DNA from: Lentzea tibetensis
Lineage (GTDB): Bacteria > Actinomycetota > Actinomycetes > Mycobacteriales > Pseudonocardiaceae
Direction of reading: 5' to 3'
Assembly: GCF_007845675.1 (NCBI RefSeq)
Contig: NZ_VOBR01000004.1
Span: 261,719-325,718, forward strand
Length of the DNA stretch: 64,000 bases
Notes under the pieces: model-generated
Databases searched by the model: none
What the model saw: the letters and a program-made list of their open reading frames with translations, nothing else
Told to the model about the DNA's origin: nothing
Program-made: the position numbers and the translations under genes
Shown here: positions 8,252 to 16,275 of the stretch, one piece after another
How the letters are laid out: the number at the start of each line of letters is the position of its first letter
Numbering within the stretch: the stretch's first letter is position 1

Positions 8252-8895
8252 TCGAGGAGGGTCCAGGTCGCCGTGCAGGTCACCCGCACGGTGATCTGCT
8301 GCGGCTCCAGGTTGAGCTGGTCGACCATGCCCTCCGCGCCAGGTGCGGCGCCGTAGGCCATGGAACGCGCCATCAGCGGTCCGTGCCGGTCGTTCTCGCC
8401 GTCGACGATCCGGTGCAGCGGCCCGAGCCGCCGCCCGAGCGCGGTCGCGTAGCCCTCGGCGCGCCGTGACGCGTCCGCGACGGCCTCGCGCTGCGCCTCG
8501 CGGGACGCTTCGGCGTCGTCGATCAGCTGCCACGACGGGCCGTTCATCCAGGACGGCTCCGCCTGCACCAGTTCGCCGAGCAGCAGGTCGAGCTGCTCCA
8601 GGTCGGTCACCCTGATCACGTAGTTCTGCGACGCCATGCTGCCCGCGCGGCGCTTGCCGTCCCAGTTGTCGTGCACGTTCAGCCGCCGCGAACGCACCTC
8701 CACACCCGGCCGCGTCAGCAGCGGCTCAACGCCTGCCACCTTCTGGTTCAGCGAGCTCACCGCCTCGGCGCGGTCCGCGCCGGTCGCGTCGAACGAGACG
8801 GTCACCTCGGCGCGGTCGGCGGTGCGCTCGACCTCGCCGGTCCCCACGGTCACTACGTCAGCCACGGAAGCCAGCCAACTCGCGTAGTGGTTCAT
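8248..8895 (-). CDS. SIMPL domain (DUF541) protein
   Basis: A 215-residue protein with the SIMPL/DUF541 pattern: an N-terminal strand VVTVGTGEVERTADRAEVTVSFDATG, the helix with AEAVSSLNQKV, a central AQREAVADASRRAEGYATALG helix and the closing QQITVRVTCTATWTL strand. These proteins form oligomeric beta-rich rings; bacterial roles are poorly known, with oxidative-stress links in BP26/YggE. No signal peptide is visible, so it should be cytoplasmic. ATG 8895 is preferred to a TTG at 8904; a start nearer VADVV is possible. Confidence 0.85.
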   Translation of the reverse strand: MNHYASWLASVADVVTVGTGEVERTADRAEVTVSFDATGADRAEAVSSLNQKVAGVEPLLTRPGVEVRSRRLNVHDNWDGKRRAGSMASQNYVIRVTDLEQLDLLLGELVQAEPSWMNGPSWQLIDDAEASREAQREAVADASRRAEGYATALGRRLGPLHRIVDGENDRHGPLMARSMAYGAAPGAEGMVDQLNLEPQQITVRVTCTATWTLLD

Positions 8896-9008
8896 GCGCA
8901 ACAATTGACCTATCTAGCACAAGCACTAGAAAGCGGTATACGAAACAAGCCGTAGGCGTGTCTGCGCGTCTATCGGGTCAGCACTAGACACGCCGATACG
9001 GTGCTCGA

Positions 9009-10202
9009 ATGGACCCGGTGCGCAACCCGTTCGCCCCCGGAGCAGGCCAGCGTCCACCCGAGCTCGCGGGGCGGGACAAGGAAGTCGGCGCCTTCGAGGT
9101 GGTGCTGGAACGCGTCGCCCGCGGACGTCCGGAGCGCAGCCTCGTGCTGACCGGGCTGCGCGGTGTCGGCAAGACCGTGCTGCTCGGCGAGCTGCGGTCG
9201 ATGGCCGTGAAACGCGGCTGGGGCGCGGGCAAGGTCGAGGCCAGGCCGGACGCCGGGCTGCGCAGGCCGTTGTCCGCCGCACTGCACCGGGCGATCCGCG
9301 ATCTCGCCGTGCGGCACCGCGCGCCGGACCGGGTCGAGGACGCGTTGGGTGTGCTGAAGGCGTTCGCGCTGCGCGCCGCGCCGGACACCGCCAAGCTGCG
9401 CGACCGCTGGCAGCCGGGCATCGACGTGCCCGCGAAGCAGGGGCGTGCGGACTCGGGTGACATCGAGATCGACCTGGTCGAGCTGTTCACGGACGTCGCG
9501 GAGCTCGCGCAGGACGTCGGCACCGGCGTCGCGCTGCTGATCGACGAGATGCAGGACCTCCAGGCCGACGACATCTCCGCGCTGTGCGCCGCGTGCCACG
9601 AGCTGTCGCAGTCCGGCGCGCCGCTGGTCGTGGTCGGCGCGGGCCTGCCGCACCTGCCAGCGGTGCTGTCGGCGAGCAAGTCGTACTCGGAGCGGCTGTT
9701 CCGGTACACGCGGATCGACCGGCTCAGCCGCGAGGACGCCGACCGCGCTGTCCTCGCGCCCGTCGAACGAGAGGAGGCGGGCATCAGCGAGGAGGCGCTG
9801 GACGCGATGTACGACGCCTCCGGCGGTTACCCCTACTTCATCCAGGCCTACGGCAAGGCCGCGTGGGACGCCGCGCCCGCCGACCCGATCACCGCGCTGG
9901 ACGTGTCCGTCGCGGCTCCTGAGGCCGACGCGGAGCTGGCCGTCGGCTTCTTCGGCTCGCGCTACGAGCGCGCGACGCCCGCCGAACGGGAGTACCTGCG
10001 GGCCATGGCCGAGCTGACCGACGGCAAGGACGCGGGCGTCAACACCGCCCAGGTCGCGGACCACCTGCAGCGCAAACCGTCGTCGCTGTCGCCCGCACGG
10101 GACAGTCTCATCAAGAAAGGCCTGGTCTACAGCGCGGAACGGGGTCAGATCGCCTTCACGGTGCCCCACTTCGGCCGCTTCTTGCTCGGTCGGGAGGACT
10201 AG
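9009..10202 (+). CDS. AAA/STAND-type ATPase with C-terminal winged helix
   Basis: A 397-residue protein. GRDKEV (21-26) precedes Walker A GLRGVGKT (49-56), and Walker B is ALLIDEMQD around 175-183. A lid helix region with GGYPYFIQAYGKAAW follows. The last 80 residues are a winged helix (GVNTAQVADHLQRKPSSLSPARDSLIKKGLVY). The architecture resembles Orc1/Cdc6-like and archaeal-type ATPases, suggesting ATP-dependent DNA or protein binding. ATG 9009 lies 113 nt from the divergent SIMPL gene. No partner gene is adjacent, so the role is unknown. Confidence 0.82.
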   Translation: MDPVRNPFAPGAGQRPPELAGRDKEVGAFEVVLERVARGRPERSLVLTGLRGVGKTVLLGELRSMAVKRGWGAGKVEARPDAGLRRPLSAALHRAIRDLAVRHRAPDRVEDALGVLKAFALRAAPDTAKLRDRWQPGIDVPAKQGRADSGDIEIDLVELFTDVAELAQDVGTGVALLIDEMQDLQADDISALCAACHELSQSGAPLVVVGAGLPHLPAVLSASKSYSERLFRYTRIDRLSREDADRAVLAPVEREEAGISEEALDAMYDASGGYPYFIQAYGKAAWDAAPADPITALDVSVAAPEADAELAVGFFGSRYERATPAEREYLRAMAELTDGKDAGVNTAQVADHLQRKPSSLSPARDSLIKKGLVYSAERGQIAFTVPHFGRFLLGRED

Positions 10203-10206
10203 GCGC

Positions 10207-10269
10207 TTGTCCGGTGTTTCGTAGCAAGAGCCGATGAATCATCGGCGTGTGCCCCAACTCACCGGACAA
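10207..10269 (+). terminator. Nested hairpin after the ATPase gene
   Basis: An outer 10-bp stem TTGTCCGGTG (10207-10216) with CACCGGACAA (10260-10269) encloses an inner stem GCCGAT-GAATC-ATCGGC (10230-10246). It begins 5 nt after the ATPase stop and probably ends its transcript. Confidence 0.5.
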
Positions 10270-10337
10270 ACCCGTGCATAGCGCGGCTGAATCGTGCATA
10301 CTTGAGTCATCCAAGAAAGACCAGACTTCCGAGAGGG

Positions 10338-10496
10338 ATGACAGCCCAGATGAACATCGCAGCGAAGCTCCGCGCCCGTCGTGCCGAGGCGCGCAACCGG
10401 AAGGCCGTGGCTCGCGCGATCGACATGGCCTCCACGCCGGCCATGCGTCACGAGCTCATGGTGATCGCCCAGGCTCAGGTCTCCACCCTCCGCTGA
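10338..10496 (+). CDS. Small basic protein (53 aa)
   Basis: A short frame encoding a helical, basic protein: KLRARRAEARNRKAVARAID, then MASTPAMRHELMVIAQAQ. ATG 10338 abuts GAGAGGG with almost no spacing; ATG 10350 (13 nt after GAGAGG) would give 49 residues starting MNIAAKL. Codon use and the flanking hairpins (10207-10269 and 10586-10630) support a real stand-alone gene. No family is recognised. A basic helix could contact RNA or DNA, which is only a guess. Confidence 0.6.
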   Translation: MTAQMNIAAKLRARRAEARNRKAVARAIDMASTPAMRHELMVIAQAQVSTLR

Positions 10497-10585
10497 ATGA
10501 AATCCCCTGGTTGCTTCAGCGACGAGGTCTGATCGACACGCAGACCGCGCCCCCGTCGCGAAGCACGTCCCCGCAGGGGAACCAA

Positions 10586-10630
10586 CGACGAAGCTCCTGA
10601 CGCACCTCCCGCGCGTCAGGAGTTTCGTCG
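10586..10630 (+). terminator. 18-bp hairpin
   Basis: CGACGAAGCTCCTGACGC (10586-10603) pairs with GCGTCAGGAGTTTCGTCG (10613-10630) with a single G-U pair and a 9-nt loop. It lies 90 nt after the 53-aa gene and is the likely end of its transcript. No U-tract follows. Confidence 0.6.
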
Positions 10631-10757
10631 TATACGGTCAAACGTGAAGCAAGTCACACTAAGCTGGGTGTGTAACGGCCCACGAACGTGAGCCGATGTT
10701 GTGAGTGACCCCGCGGTGCTGTCGGACCCCCGACCTGGCAGCACCCGGGGTTTCTTC
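10631..10757 (+). ncRNA. Candidate small RNA ending at an orphan terminator
   Basis: This gap carries no plausible reading frame but ends in a full Rho-independent terminator, with the preceding hairpin (10586-10630) closing off the upstream gene. TAAGCT around 10659-10664 could serve as a -10 element, giving a transcript of roughly 85-90 nt. This is a weak call resting on the terminator alone. Confidence 0.25.
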
Positions 10758-10760
10758 GTT
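10708..10760 (+). terminator. Rho-independent terminator with U-rich tail
   Basis: ACCCCG-c-GGTGCTG (10708-10721) pairs with CAGCACC-CGGGGT (10739-10751), with an inner TCGG/CCGA stem in the loop. TTTCTTCGTTT follows. It is the most canonical terminator in the window, yet it sits over 200 nt from the nearest upstream gene and 20 nt before the next start. Confidence 0.7.
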
Positions 10761-10779
10761 TCCTCACTAGCCTGGTCCC

Positions 10780-11643
10780 ATGTCGACTACGAAGGTCGCG
10801 GTACTCGGTACGGGCCTGATGGGCGCACCGATCGCGGGAAACCTCGCTGAACAGGGATTTGACGTCCGGGTGTGGAACCGGACCCGTGCGCGCGCCGAGC
10901 CTCTGCTCCGCCGCGGCGCCACCCTCTGCGCGACACCGGCCGAGGCCGTGCGGCACGCCGAGGTCGTCATCACCATGCTGAACGACGGCGCGACGGTCAC
11001 CGATGTGATGACCGATGCCGCCGACGGGCTGTCACCCGATGCGGTGTGGATCCAGAGCAGCACGGTCGGCGTCCACGCCACCGACGACCACATCGAGCTG
11101 GCCCGGTCGTTCGGACTCGGTTTCGTCGACGCCCCCGTGCTCGGCAGCACCAAGCCCGCCATCGAGGGCAAGCTGGTGATCCTGGCCGCCGGTCCCGACG
11201 AGCTGCACCACGCCGTGCAGCCGATCTTCGACGTCATCGGCGCGCGAACGATCTGGGTCGGTGAGGCGGGTGCGGCGTCCAAGCTCAAGCTCGTCGCGAA
11301 CAGCTGGGTGCTGTCGCTGACCGCCGCGGTCGGCGAGGCGATCTCGCTGGCCGAGGGACTCGACATCGATCCGCGGCTGTTCGTCGACGCCGTCTCCGGC
11401 GGGCCGCTCGACTGCGGCTACCTGCAGGTCAAGGCGGGTGCGATCCTCGACCGCAACCTCGCGCCCGCGTTCTCCGTCGCCAACGCGGCCAAGGACGCGC
11501 ACCTCGTCGAAGAGGCGTCCGTGTTCGCGGGTGTTCATCTCGACGCCGCAGCCGCGGCGGGTGCGCGCATGACCCGTGCGATCGCCCAAGGTCACGGCGA
11601 CGAGGACATGGCGGCCGCGTACTTCGCCAGCTGGAATGAGTGA
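10780..11643 (+). CDS. NAD(P)-dependent beta-hydroxyacid dehydrogenase
   Basis: A 287-residue protein of the 6-phosphogluconate/3-hydroxyisobutyrate dehydrogenase family. It has the Rossmann motif VAVLGTGLMGAPIAGNL (6-22) with VWNRTRARAE favouring NADP-type recognition. The substrate motif DAPVLGSTKPAIEGKL and catalytic Lys in GAASKLKLVANSW are present. It likely oxidises or reduces a small hydroxyacid or imine (imine reductases share this fold). The downstream methyltransferase ATG overlaps its last 8 nt, so the two are translationally coupled. Confidence 0.88.
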   Translation: MSTTKVAVLGTGLMGAPIAGNLAEQGFDVRVWNRTRARAEPLLRRGATLCATPAEAVRHAEVVITMLNDGATVTDVMTDAADGLSPDAVWIQSSTVGVHATDDHIELARSFGLGFVDAPVLGSTKPAIEGKLVILAAGPDELHHAVQPIFDVIGARTIWVGEAGAASKLKLVANSWVLSLTAAVGEAISLAEGLDIDPRLFVDAVSGGPLDCGYLQVKAGAILDRNLAPAFSVANAAKDAHLVEEASVFAGVHLDAAAAAGARMTRAIAQGHGDEDMAAAYFASWNE

Positions 11644-12373
11644 CGCGACGGCGTACGACCAGGTCCACCGGACGGGCGGGGTCTCGCTGCTGCACGAGCT
11701 CACCGCGCGGGCCTTCGGCACGGAGTTCGTGCCCGAGATCCAGGCGTTCAGCTCGTGCTCGCGGCGGACGCTGGACTACGCGGCATCCCGGCTGGCGCTG
11801 CGCCCCGGCGACACGCTGGTCGACCTCGGGTGCGGGCGCGGCGGGCCCGGCCTGTGGCTCGCGCGGGAGCTGCGCGTCCGCCTGATCGGGATCGACTTCA
11901 GCGCCGAGGGGATCGCGCAGGCGCGGGTGCGGCGTGAGCACTTCGGCGTCGACGCCGCGTTCCACACGGGCACGTTCGACGCGACCGAGCTGCCCGACGC
12001 GTCGGTCGACGGGGTGGTCAGCGTGGACGCGCTGCCGTTCGCACCGGACCGGGCCGCGGCGCTGGCCGAGATCCGCCGCGTCCTCAAACCCGGCGGGCGG
12101 CTCGTCGCGAGCGTGTGGGAGACAACGGACTCGTGGCGACCGGACCTCGAAAGCGCTGGTCTGGAGGTCGAGGACCGCACGGAAGCTCCCGAGGTGTTCG
12201 TTCGGATGCAGGCGCTCTACGACGAGTGGATCGCGCACGAGCGGGAACTGCGTGCCGAGGTCGGCGATGACGTCACCGACGACCTCGTCGCCGAGGCTCG
12301 CAGCGGCCAGGAGAAGTTCCGCGATCGGACTGCTTTGCTGGTCACTGCCCGCCGATCGGCCGGTACTGATTGA
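11636..12373 (+). CDS. SAM-dependent methyltransferase (class I)
   Basis: A 245-residue Rossmann methyltransferase with SAM motif LVDLGCGRGGPGLWLA, acidic motif II GIDFSAEG and post-motif region LKPGGRLVASVW. ATG 11636 lies inside the end of the dehydrogenase gene (overlap of 8 nt), implying coupled translation. The substrate is unknown; size and layout fit small-molecule O-, N- or C-methyltransferases. The pair may act on one metabolite, an inference from the overlap. Confidence 0.87.
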   Translation: MSDATAYDQVHRTGGVSLLHELTARAFGTEFVPEIQAFSSCSRRTLDYAASRLALRPGDTLVDLGCGRGGPGLWLARELRVRLIGIDFSAEGIAQARVRREHFGVDAAFHTGTFDATELPDASVDGVVSVDALPFAPDRAAALAEIRRVLKPGGRLVASVWETTDSWRPDLESAGLEVEDRTEAPEVFVRMQALYDEWIAHERELRAEVGDDVTDDLVAEARSGQEKFRDRTALLVTARRSAGTD

Positions 12374-12398
12374 GGAGTTCACTGGATAACTTGACGGC

Positions 12399-13757
12399 GT
12401 GAAGAGGCTTCTCGTCGCCGCACTGGTTTCGGCGCAGGTACTGACGATGGCGGTGACGGCTCAGGCCGCGCCCGACATCAAGGAACGCATCGCGGCCGTT
12501 CCCGGCGTGCGGATCATCAGCGAGGGCACGGTCGGAACGGCGCGGACATTCGTGCTGGGCGTCCAGCAGCCCGTCGACCACCGGCGTCCACGCGGGCAGC
12601 AGTTCGAGCAGCGGTTCTCGTTGCTGCACAAGGACGAGGCCAAGCCGATGGTGCTGCACACCAGCGGCTACGGCCTGCCCGGCACGATCGGCGCGTCCGA
12701 GCCCGCCCGGATCATCGACGGCAACCAGATCAGCGTCGAGCAGCGGTTCTTCACGCCGTCGCGGCCGGACCCGGCCGACTGGAAGCTGCTGAACATCTGG
12801 CAGGCGGCCAACGACCACCACGAGATCGTCGGCAAGCTGAAGAAGATCTACCGCGCCAAGTGGATCTCCACTGGCGCCAGCAAGGGCGGCATGACCTCGG
12901 TCTACCACCGCCGCTTCTTCCCACGCGACGTCGACGCGACCGTCGCGTACGTGGCGCCGAACGACGTGGTGAACAACCGCGACAACTACGGCGAGTTCAT
13001 CGAGAACGTCGGCAACGACCCGACGTGCAACCGTCGCCTCGAGGGCGTGCAGCGGCAGATCCTCCAGCACCGCGACGAGTTCGCGGCCCGGCTGGAGGCC
13101 AAGGGCTACACCTACAAGCAGTTCGGCGGGGTGCAGCGGTCGCTCGAGATCCTGGTGCTCGACACGCCGTTCACGTTCTGGCAGTACGGCCTGCAGGCGG
13201 ACTGCGCGATCGTGCCCGGCGCGAACGCCACGGTCGATCAGATCTGGGACTTCATGGACAAGACGGTCGGCTGGGACTTCTACACCGACGCGGGCGTCGC
13301 GCCCTACTCGCCGTACTACTACCAGGCCGGCACGCAGCTCGGCTGGCCCGCGGCGGACGAGTCGCACGTGCGCGACCTGCTGCGGTACCCCGGTGCCAGC
13401 GTGCCGCGCTCGATGGTGCCCGCGGACATCAAGATGCGCTTCGAGACGGGCGTGATGCGCGACGTCGACAGCTGGGTCCGCCTGTGCGGCAGCCGGCTGC
13501 TGTTCGTCAACGGCCAGAACGACCCGTGGAGCGCCGAGCCGTTCCGACTCGGTCCGGGCACGCGCGACTCCTTCTACTACACGGTTCCCGCGGGCAACCA
13601 CGGCTCGAACATCTCGAAGCTGCCCGAGGCGCAGCGCGCCGAGGCGACCGCCGCGCTGCAGCGGTGGGCCGGTGTCGCCCCGGCGATGAAGGCCGCGTCC
13701 GCCGACCAGGGGCCCGACCCCGACTCGCTGGAGGCTCTGCGCGCTCGTCGCGGCTAG
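12399..13757 (+). CDS. Secreted S37-family prolyl tripeptidyl aminopeptidase
   Basis: A 452-residue secreted peptidase. Residues 1-23 are a signal peptide (cleavage after AQA). The alpha/beta-hydrolase nucleophile is Ser 161 in TGASKGGM. The Asp lies in NGQNDPWSAEP and the His in PAGNHGSN, completing the S37 triad. VQQPVDH and YHRRFFPRDVD are typical of the Streptomyces PS-10 family. These enzymes release tripeptides from extracellular peptides. GTG 12399 lies 25 nt after the methyltransferase stop. Confidence 0.9.
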   Translation: MKRLLVAALVSAQVLTMAVTAQAAPDIKERIAAVPGVRIISEGTVGTARTFVLGVQQPVDHRRPRGQQFEQRFSLLHKDEAKPMVLHTSGYGLPGTIGASEPARIIDGNQISVEQRFFTPSRPDPADWKLLNIWQAANDHHEIVGKLKKIYRAKWISTGASKGGMTSVYHRRFFPRDVDATVAYVAPNDVVNNRDNYGEFIENVGNDPTCNRRLEGVQRQILQHRDEFAARLEAKGYTYKQFGGVQRSLEILVLDTPFTFWQYGLQADCAIVPGANATVDQIWDFMDKTVGWDFYTDAGVAPYSPYYYQAGTQLGWPAADESHVRDLLRYPGASVPRSMVPADIKMRFETGVMRDVDSWVRLCGSRLLFVNGQNDPWSAEPFRLGPGTRDSFYYTVPAGNHGSNISKLPEAQRAEATAALQRWAGVAPAMKAASADQGPDPDSLEALRARRG

Positions 13758-13772
13758 TGCAGGCTTGACGGT

Positions 13773-14123
13773 GTGAAGCCGCTGCTCGTGGTCGACGCCG
13801 CCAACGTCGTGGGATCCGTCCCCGACGGCTGGTGGCGTGACCGGTTCGGAGCCGCCGAACGCCTGCGCGACGCACTCGCCGGGCGTTCGGGAACCGAAGA
13901 CGTCGTACTCGTCGTCGAAGGCAAGGCAAGGGGTGTGCCGAGCGTCGACGGAGTACGAGTCGTCCCCGCTGAACACTCGGGGGACGACAAGATCGTGGAG
14001 GTCGTCCGGACAGAGGGAGCCGGACGACCTGTCACGGTCGTCACCGCGGACCGCGAACTGCGCCGCCGCGTCACCGAGCTCGGCGCCGAGGTGGCGGGAC
14101 CGACGTCGGTCCCGCGCCGTTAG
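13773..14123 (+). CDS. NYN/PIN-like small protein
   Basis: A 116-residue protein resembling a minimal NYN (PIN-like) ribonuclease fold. Conserved acidic residues occur at the strand ends: LLVVDAANVVGSVPDGWW (Asp 8, Asn 11), DVVLVVEGKARG, SGDDKIVEVV and TVVTADRELRRRVTELGAEV. That order of Asp positions fits NYN metal ligands. GTG 13773 begins 15 nt after the peptidase stop. It overlaps the HAD gene end by 4 nt, tail to tail. RNase activity is inferred from fold resemblance only. Confidence 0.75.
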   Translation: MKPLLVVDAANVVGSVPDGWWRDRFGAAERLRDALAGRSGTEDVVLVVEGKARGVPSVDGVRVVPAEHSGDDKIVEVVRTEGAGRPVTVVTADRELRRRVTELGAEVAGPTSVPRR

Positions 14124-14893
14124 AGGCTGAAGAGCTCCTCGATCACCTGCGCGACGCCGTCCTCCTCGTTGGTCGGCGCGTGCCGTTCGCACGCGGCCAG
14201 CACCAGCGGGTGCGCGTTGCCCATCGCGTACGCGTGCCCGGCCCACCGCAGCACCGACAGGTCGTTCGGCATGTCGCCGAACGCGACCACCTCGTGCGCC
14301 CCGATTCCCCTTGCCGCGCACAGTGCTTCGAGCGTGCTCGCCTTCGACACGCCGCTCGGGCTGATCTCCAGCATCCCCACGCCACCCGAGTGCGTCACGG
14401 ACACCTGGTGCCCGACGACCTCGGTCGCGATCTCCATCATGTGGTCGGACTCGGCGTCCGGCGCCCACGCGAGCAGCTGCACGACCTGCCCGGCCTCCTC
14501 CCACACGTGGTCCAGCAGCTCGAGCGTCCGGTGCGGGTTGCTCGCCGAGAAGCCGCGGAACGCCGGTTCGCACAGGACTTCCGCCCCGGTCTCGACGGCG
14601 ATGCCGACGCCGGGGATGTGGACGGCGAGCTCGGACGCGACCTTGCGCACCAGTTCGAGCGGCAACAGCTGCGCGGACACGACCTCGCTCGCCGTCAGGT
14701 CGTAGACCATCGCGCCGTTGCTGCAGATCGCCGTGCCGTGCAGCCCGAGGTTCGCGACGAACCGCGGCGGCCGGGCCGTCACGACGACCACCTCGGCCTC
14801 CGCGCGGTCCAGCGCCTCGCGCGTGCGGTCGGCCAGCGCGCCGCCCTTGCGCAGCAACGTGCCGTCGAGGTCGGTCGCTATCAGCCGGATCAT
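14120..14893 (-). CDS. HAD superfamily (Cof-type) phosphatase
   Basis: A 257-residue Cof/IIB-type HAD hydrolase. Motif I is ATDLDGTLL with the nucleophile Asp near 8, motif II VVVTARPP, motif III Lys in SGVSKASTLEAL, and motif IV AFGDMPNDLSVL. It probably dephosphorylates sugar phosphates or FMN-like substrates. ATG 14893 is the natural start directly before the motif I strand; longer upstream extension is Arg-rich and unlikely. Confidence 0.9.
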   Translation of the reverse strand: MIRLIATDLDGTLLRKGGALADRTREALDRAEAEVVVVTARPPRFVANLGLHGTAICSNGAMVYDLTASEVVSAQLLPLELVRKVASELAVHIPGVGIAVETGAEVLCEPAFRGFSASNPHRTLELLDHVWEEAGQVVQLLAWAPDAESDHMMEIATEVVGHQVSVTHSGGVGMLEISPSGVSKASTLEALCAARGIGAHEVVAFGDMPNDLSVLRWAGHAYAMGNAHPLVLAACERHAPTNEEDGVAQVIEELFSL

Positions 14894-15285
14894 CCGGCGA
14901 TTATCGGCCAAGATCGCCGCAGGGCCACGCGAATTGAAGTCCGAGCGCTGTTGAGTCCGAATCCGACGATCACCGGTGGCCTGACGCACGTCCGCGACCC
15001 CCAAGCCGCGGGCTCGGTCCGTCGTGGTCGTCCGGTGTCGTTCACGACACCGCGCGGGTCCGCTAGTGGTGCGGCGGAGCCGGCACGACCTCCAAGCCGT
15101 GGGAACGATCCGCCGAGACCACTTCGGACACCGCGTCGGCGAGTGCGGAACCATCAGCGCTCGAGCCGTAGCGGGACCCTGCCCGCTGGCTGGAGAGCAT
15201 GATCGTGCATCGCATTAACACTGTGTCCTCTTTCAGGTCTGGTAAGCGGGTCTCACCTTCGGCTGGTTGCGTTGAATGACGAAGC
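14894..15285. other. Intergenic stretch without a supported gene
   Basis: These 392 nt hold no reading frame with credible codon use or ribosome site. A 64-codon frame at 15024-15218 is Arg/His-rich and looks spurious. The only structure seen is a perfect 8-bp hairpin CGGTGTCG-TTCA-CGACACCG at 15033-15052. Confidence 0.5.
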
Positions 15286-16275
15286 CTATCGGTCCGATCC
15301 CGTTTCGGGAATGTCGTCGCCGGGCACGTTCTGGTAACTCAACGCGGCCCATCCCTTTCGGGCGGGAATATTCTGCTCGAGCCATCCGGAAGGCCACTTT
15401 CGGCGTGCATCGCGTGTCTGTGTGTGAGCACCGGTGAGCGACGCGGTCGTCTGCACGCCGAAGTCGACCTCCCCGAGGAACTCGGCGCCGCGGAACACAG
15501 CCGGCTCGCGGACGAACGAAGCGCGGCGGAAGTCCGCGAGGCCGGTGAACCGCGCGCCGCGGAAGTCGGCCGTGCCGAACGTGCTGCCGCGGAACGTGGC
15601 GGGCCCGACGAACCGGGCGCCCGCGAACGACGCGGCCCGCACCGAGGCGTGGGTGAGGGTCAGTTTCACCAGCGTCGCGCCCGCCAGGTTCAGCTCGACG
15701 TCCGCCCACTGCCCCTCACCCGTCCGCAGGTGGTTGACCAGCAACGACTGCGCTGCCTGGCGCACCTCCAGCTCCTGCGCGCGGTTCTCGTCGCGCAGCC
15801 GGGGCCTGCCGCCCGCCTCGGACGGCGGGTCGAACGGCATGCGCAGGTACGCGCACAGCAGGTTCACGATCGTCTGCCGGTGCGCGGTGTTGGCCACGGC
15901 GAGGCGTTCCAGCGCGTAGAGGCCGGCGAGCCGGACCGGCGCCTTGTCGTTGCCGAGCTGGTCGGCGGCCTTGCCGTAGAGCTCGGTGACGCGGCGCTCG
16001 GTAGCGTCGTGGTCCTTCTGCACCAGGTCAAGCTCGCTCACCCGTTGCCGCCGCGCGGCCAGCAACAACGCCGCGCCGCCGCCCGCGCCGAGCACGATGC
16101 TCGACGCCGTGCGAATCGCGTCCAGTCGCACGGAATCACGGGGGTTGCCATTGCCGATCATCATCCATAGCAATCCTATGGAAAGGGTGGATATTCCAAC
16201 CAGTGCGGCCGACCAGATCGCGATTGTCGTCGTCGAAAGAACCCGGTGTTCATCCGTGCGCTGTTTGCCGCCCAT
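15286..16275 (-). CDS. Pentapeptide-repeat membrane protein
   Basis: A 329-residue protein. Two membrane helices lie near the N-terminus (STTTIAIWSAALVGISTLSI and the AASSIVLGAGGGAALLLAA region). A conserved helical unit follows (VRLAGLYALERLA, QTIVNLLCAYLRMPFD). Residues about 195-275 are pentapeptide repeats (ASFAGARFVGPATFRGSTFG, ADFRGARFTGLADFRRASF). The first ATG (16275) lies within the end of the antiporter gene. A paralogue with the same plan sits at 21937-22836. Function unknown. Confidence 0.82.
   Translation of the reverse strand: MGGKQRTDEHRVLSTTTIAIWSAALVGISTLSIGLLWMMIGNGNPRDSVRLDAIRTASSIVLGAGGGAALLLAARRQRVSELDLVQKDHDATERRVTELYGKAADQLGNDKAPVRLAGLYALERLAVANTAHRQTIVNLLCAYLRMPFDPPSEAGGRPRLRDENRAQELEVRQAAQSLLVNHLRTGEGQWADVELNLAGATLVKLTLTHASVRAASFAGARFVGPATFRGSTFGTADFRGARFTGLADFRRASFVREPAVFRGAEFLGEVDFGVQTTASLTGAHTQTRDARRKWPSGWLEQNIPARKGWAALSYQNVPGDDIPETGSDR

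Noticed and set aside
12342-14573. Minus-strand open frame of 743 codons
   Set aside because: It is a shadow of the methyltransferase end, S37 peptidase, NYN-like and HAD region; the real genes have motifs, this has none.
15024-15218. 64-codon frame in the gap after the HAD gene
   Set aside because: Arg/His-rich, no ribosome site and no conserved-looking feature.
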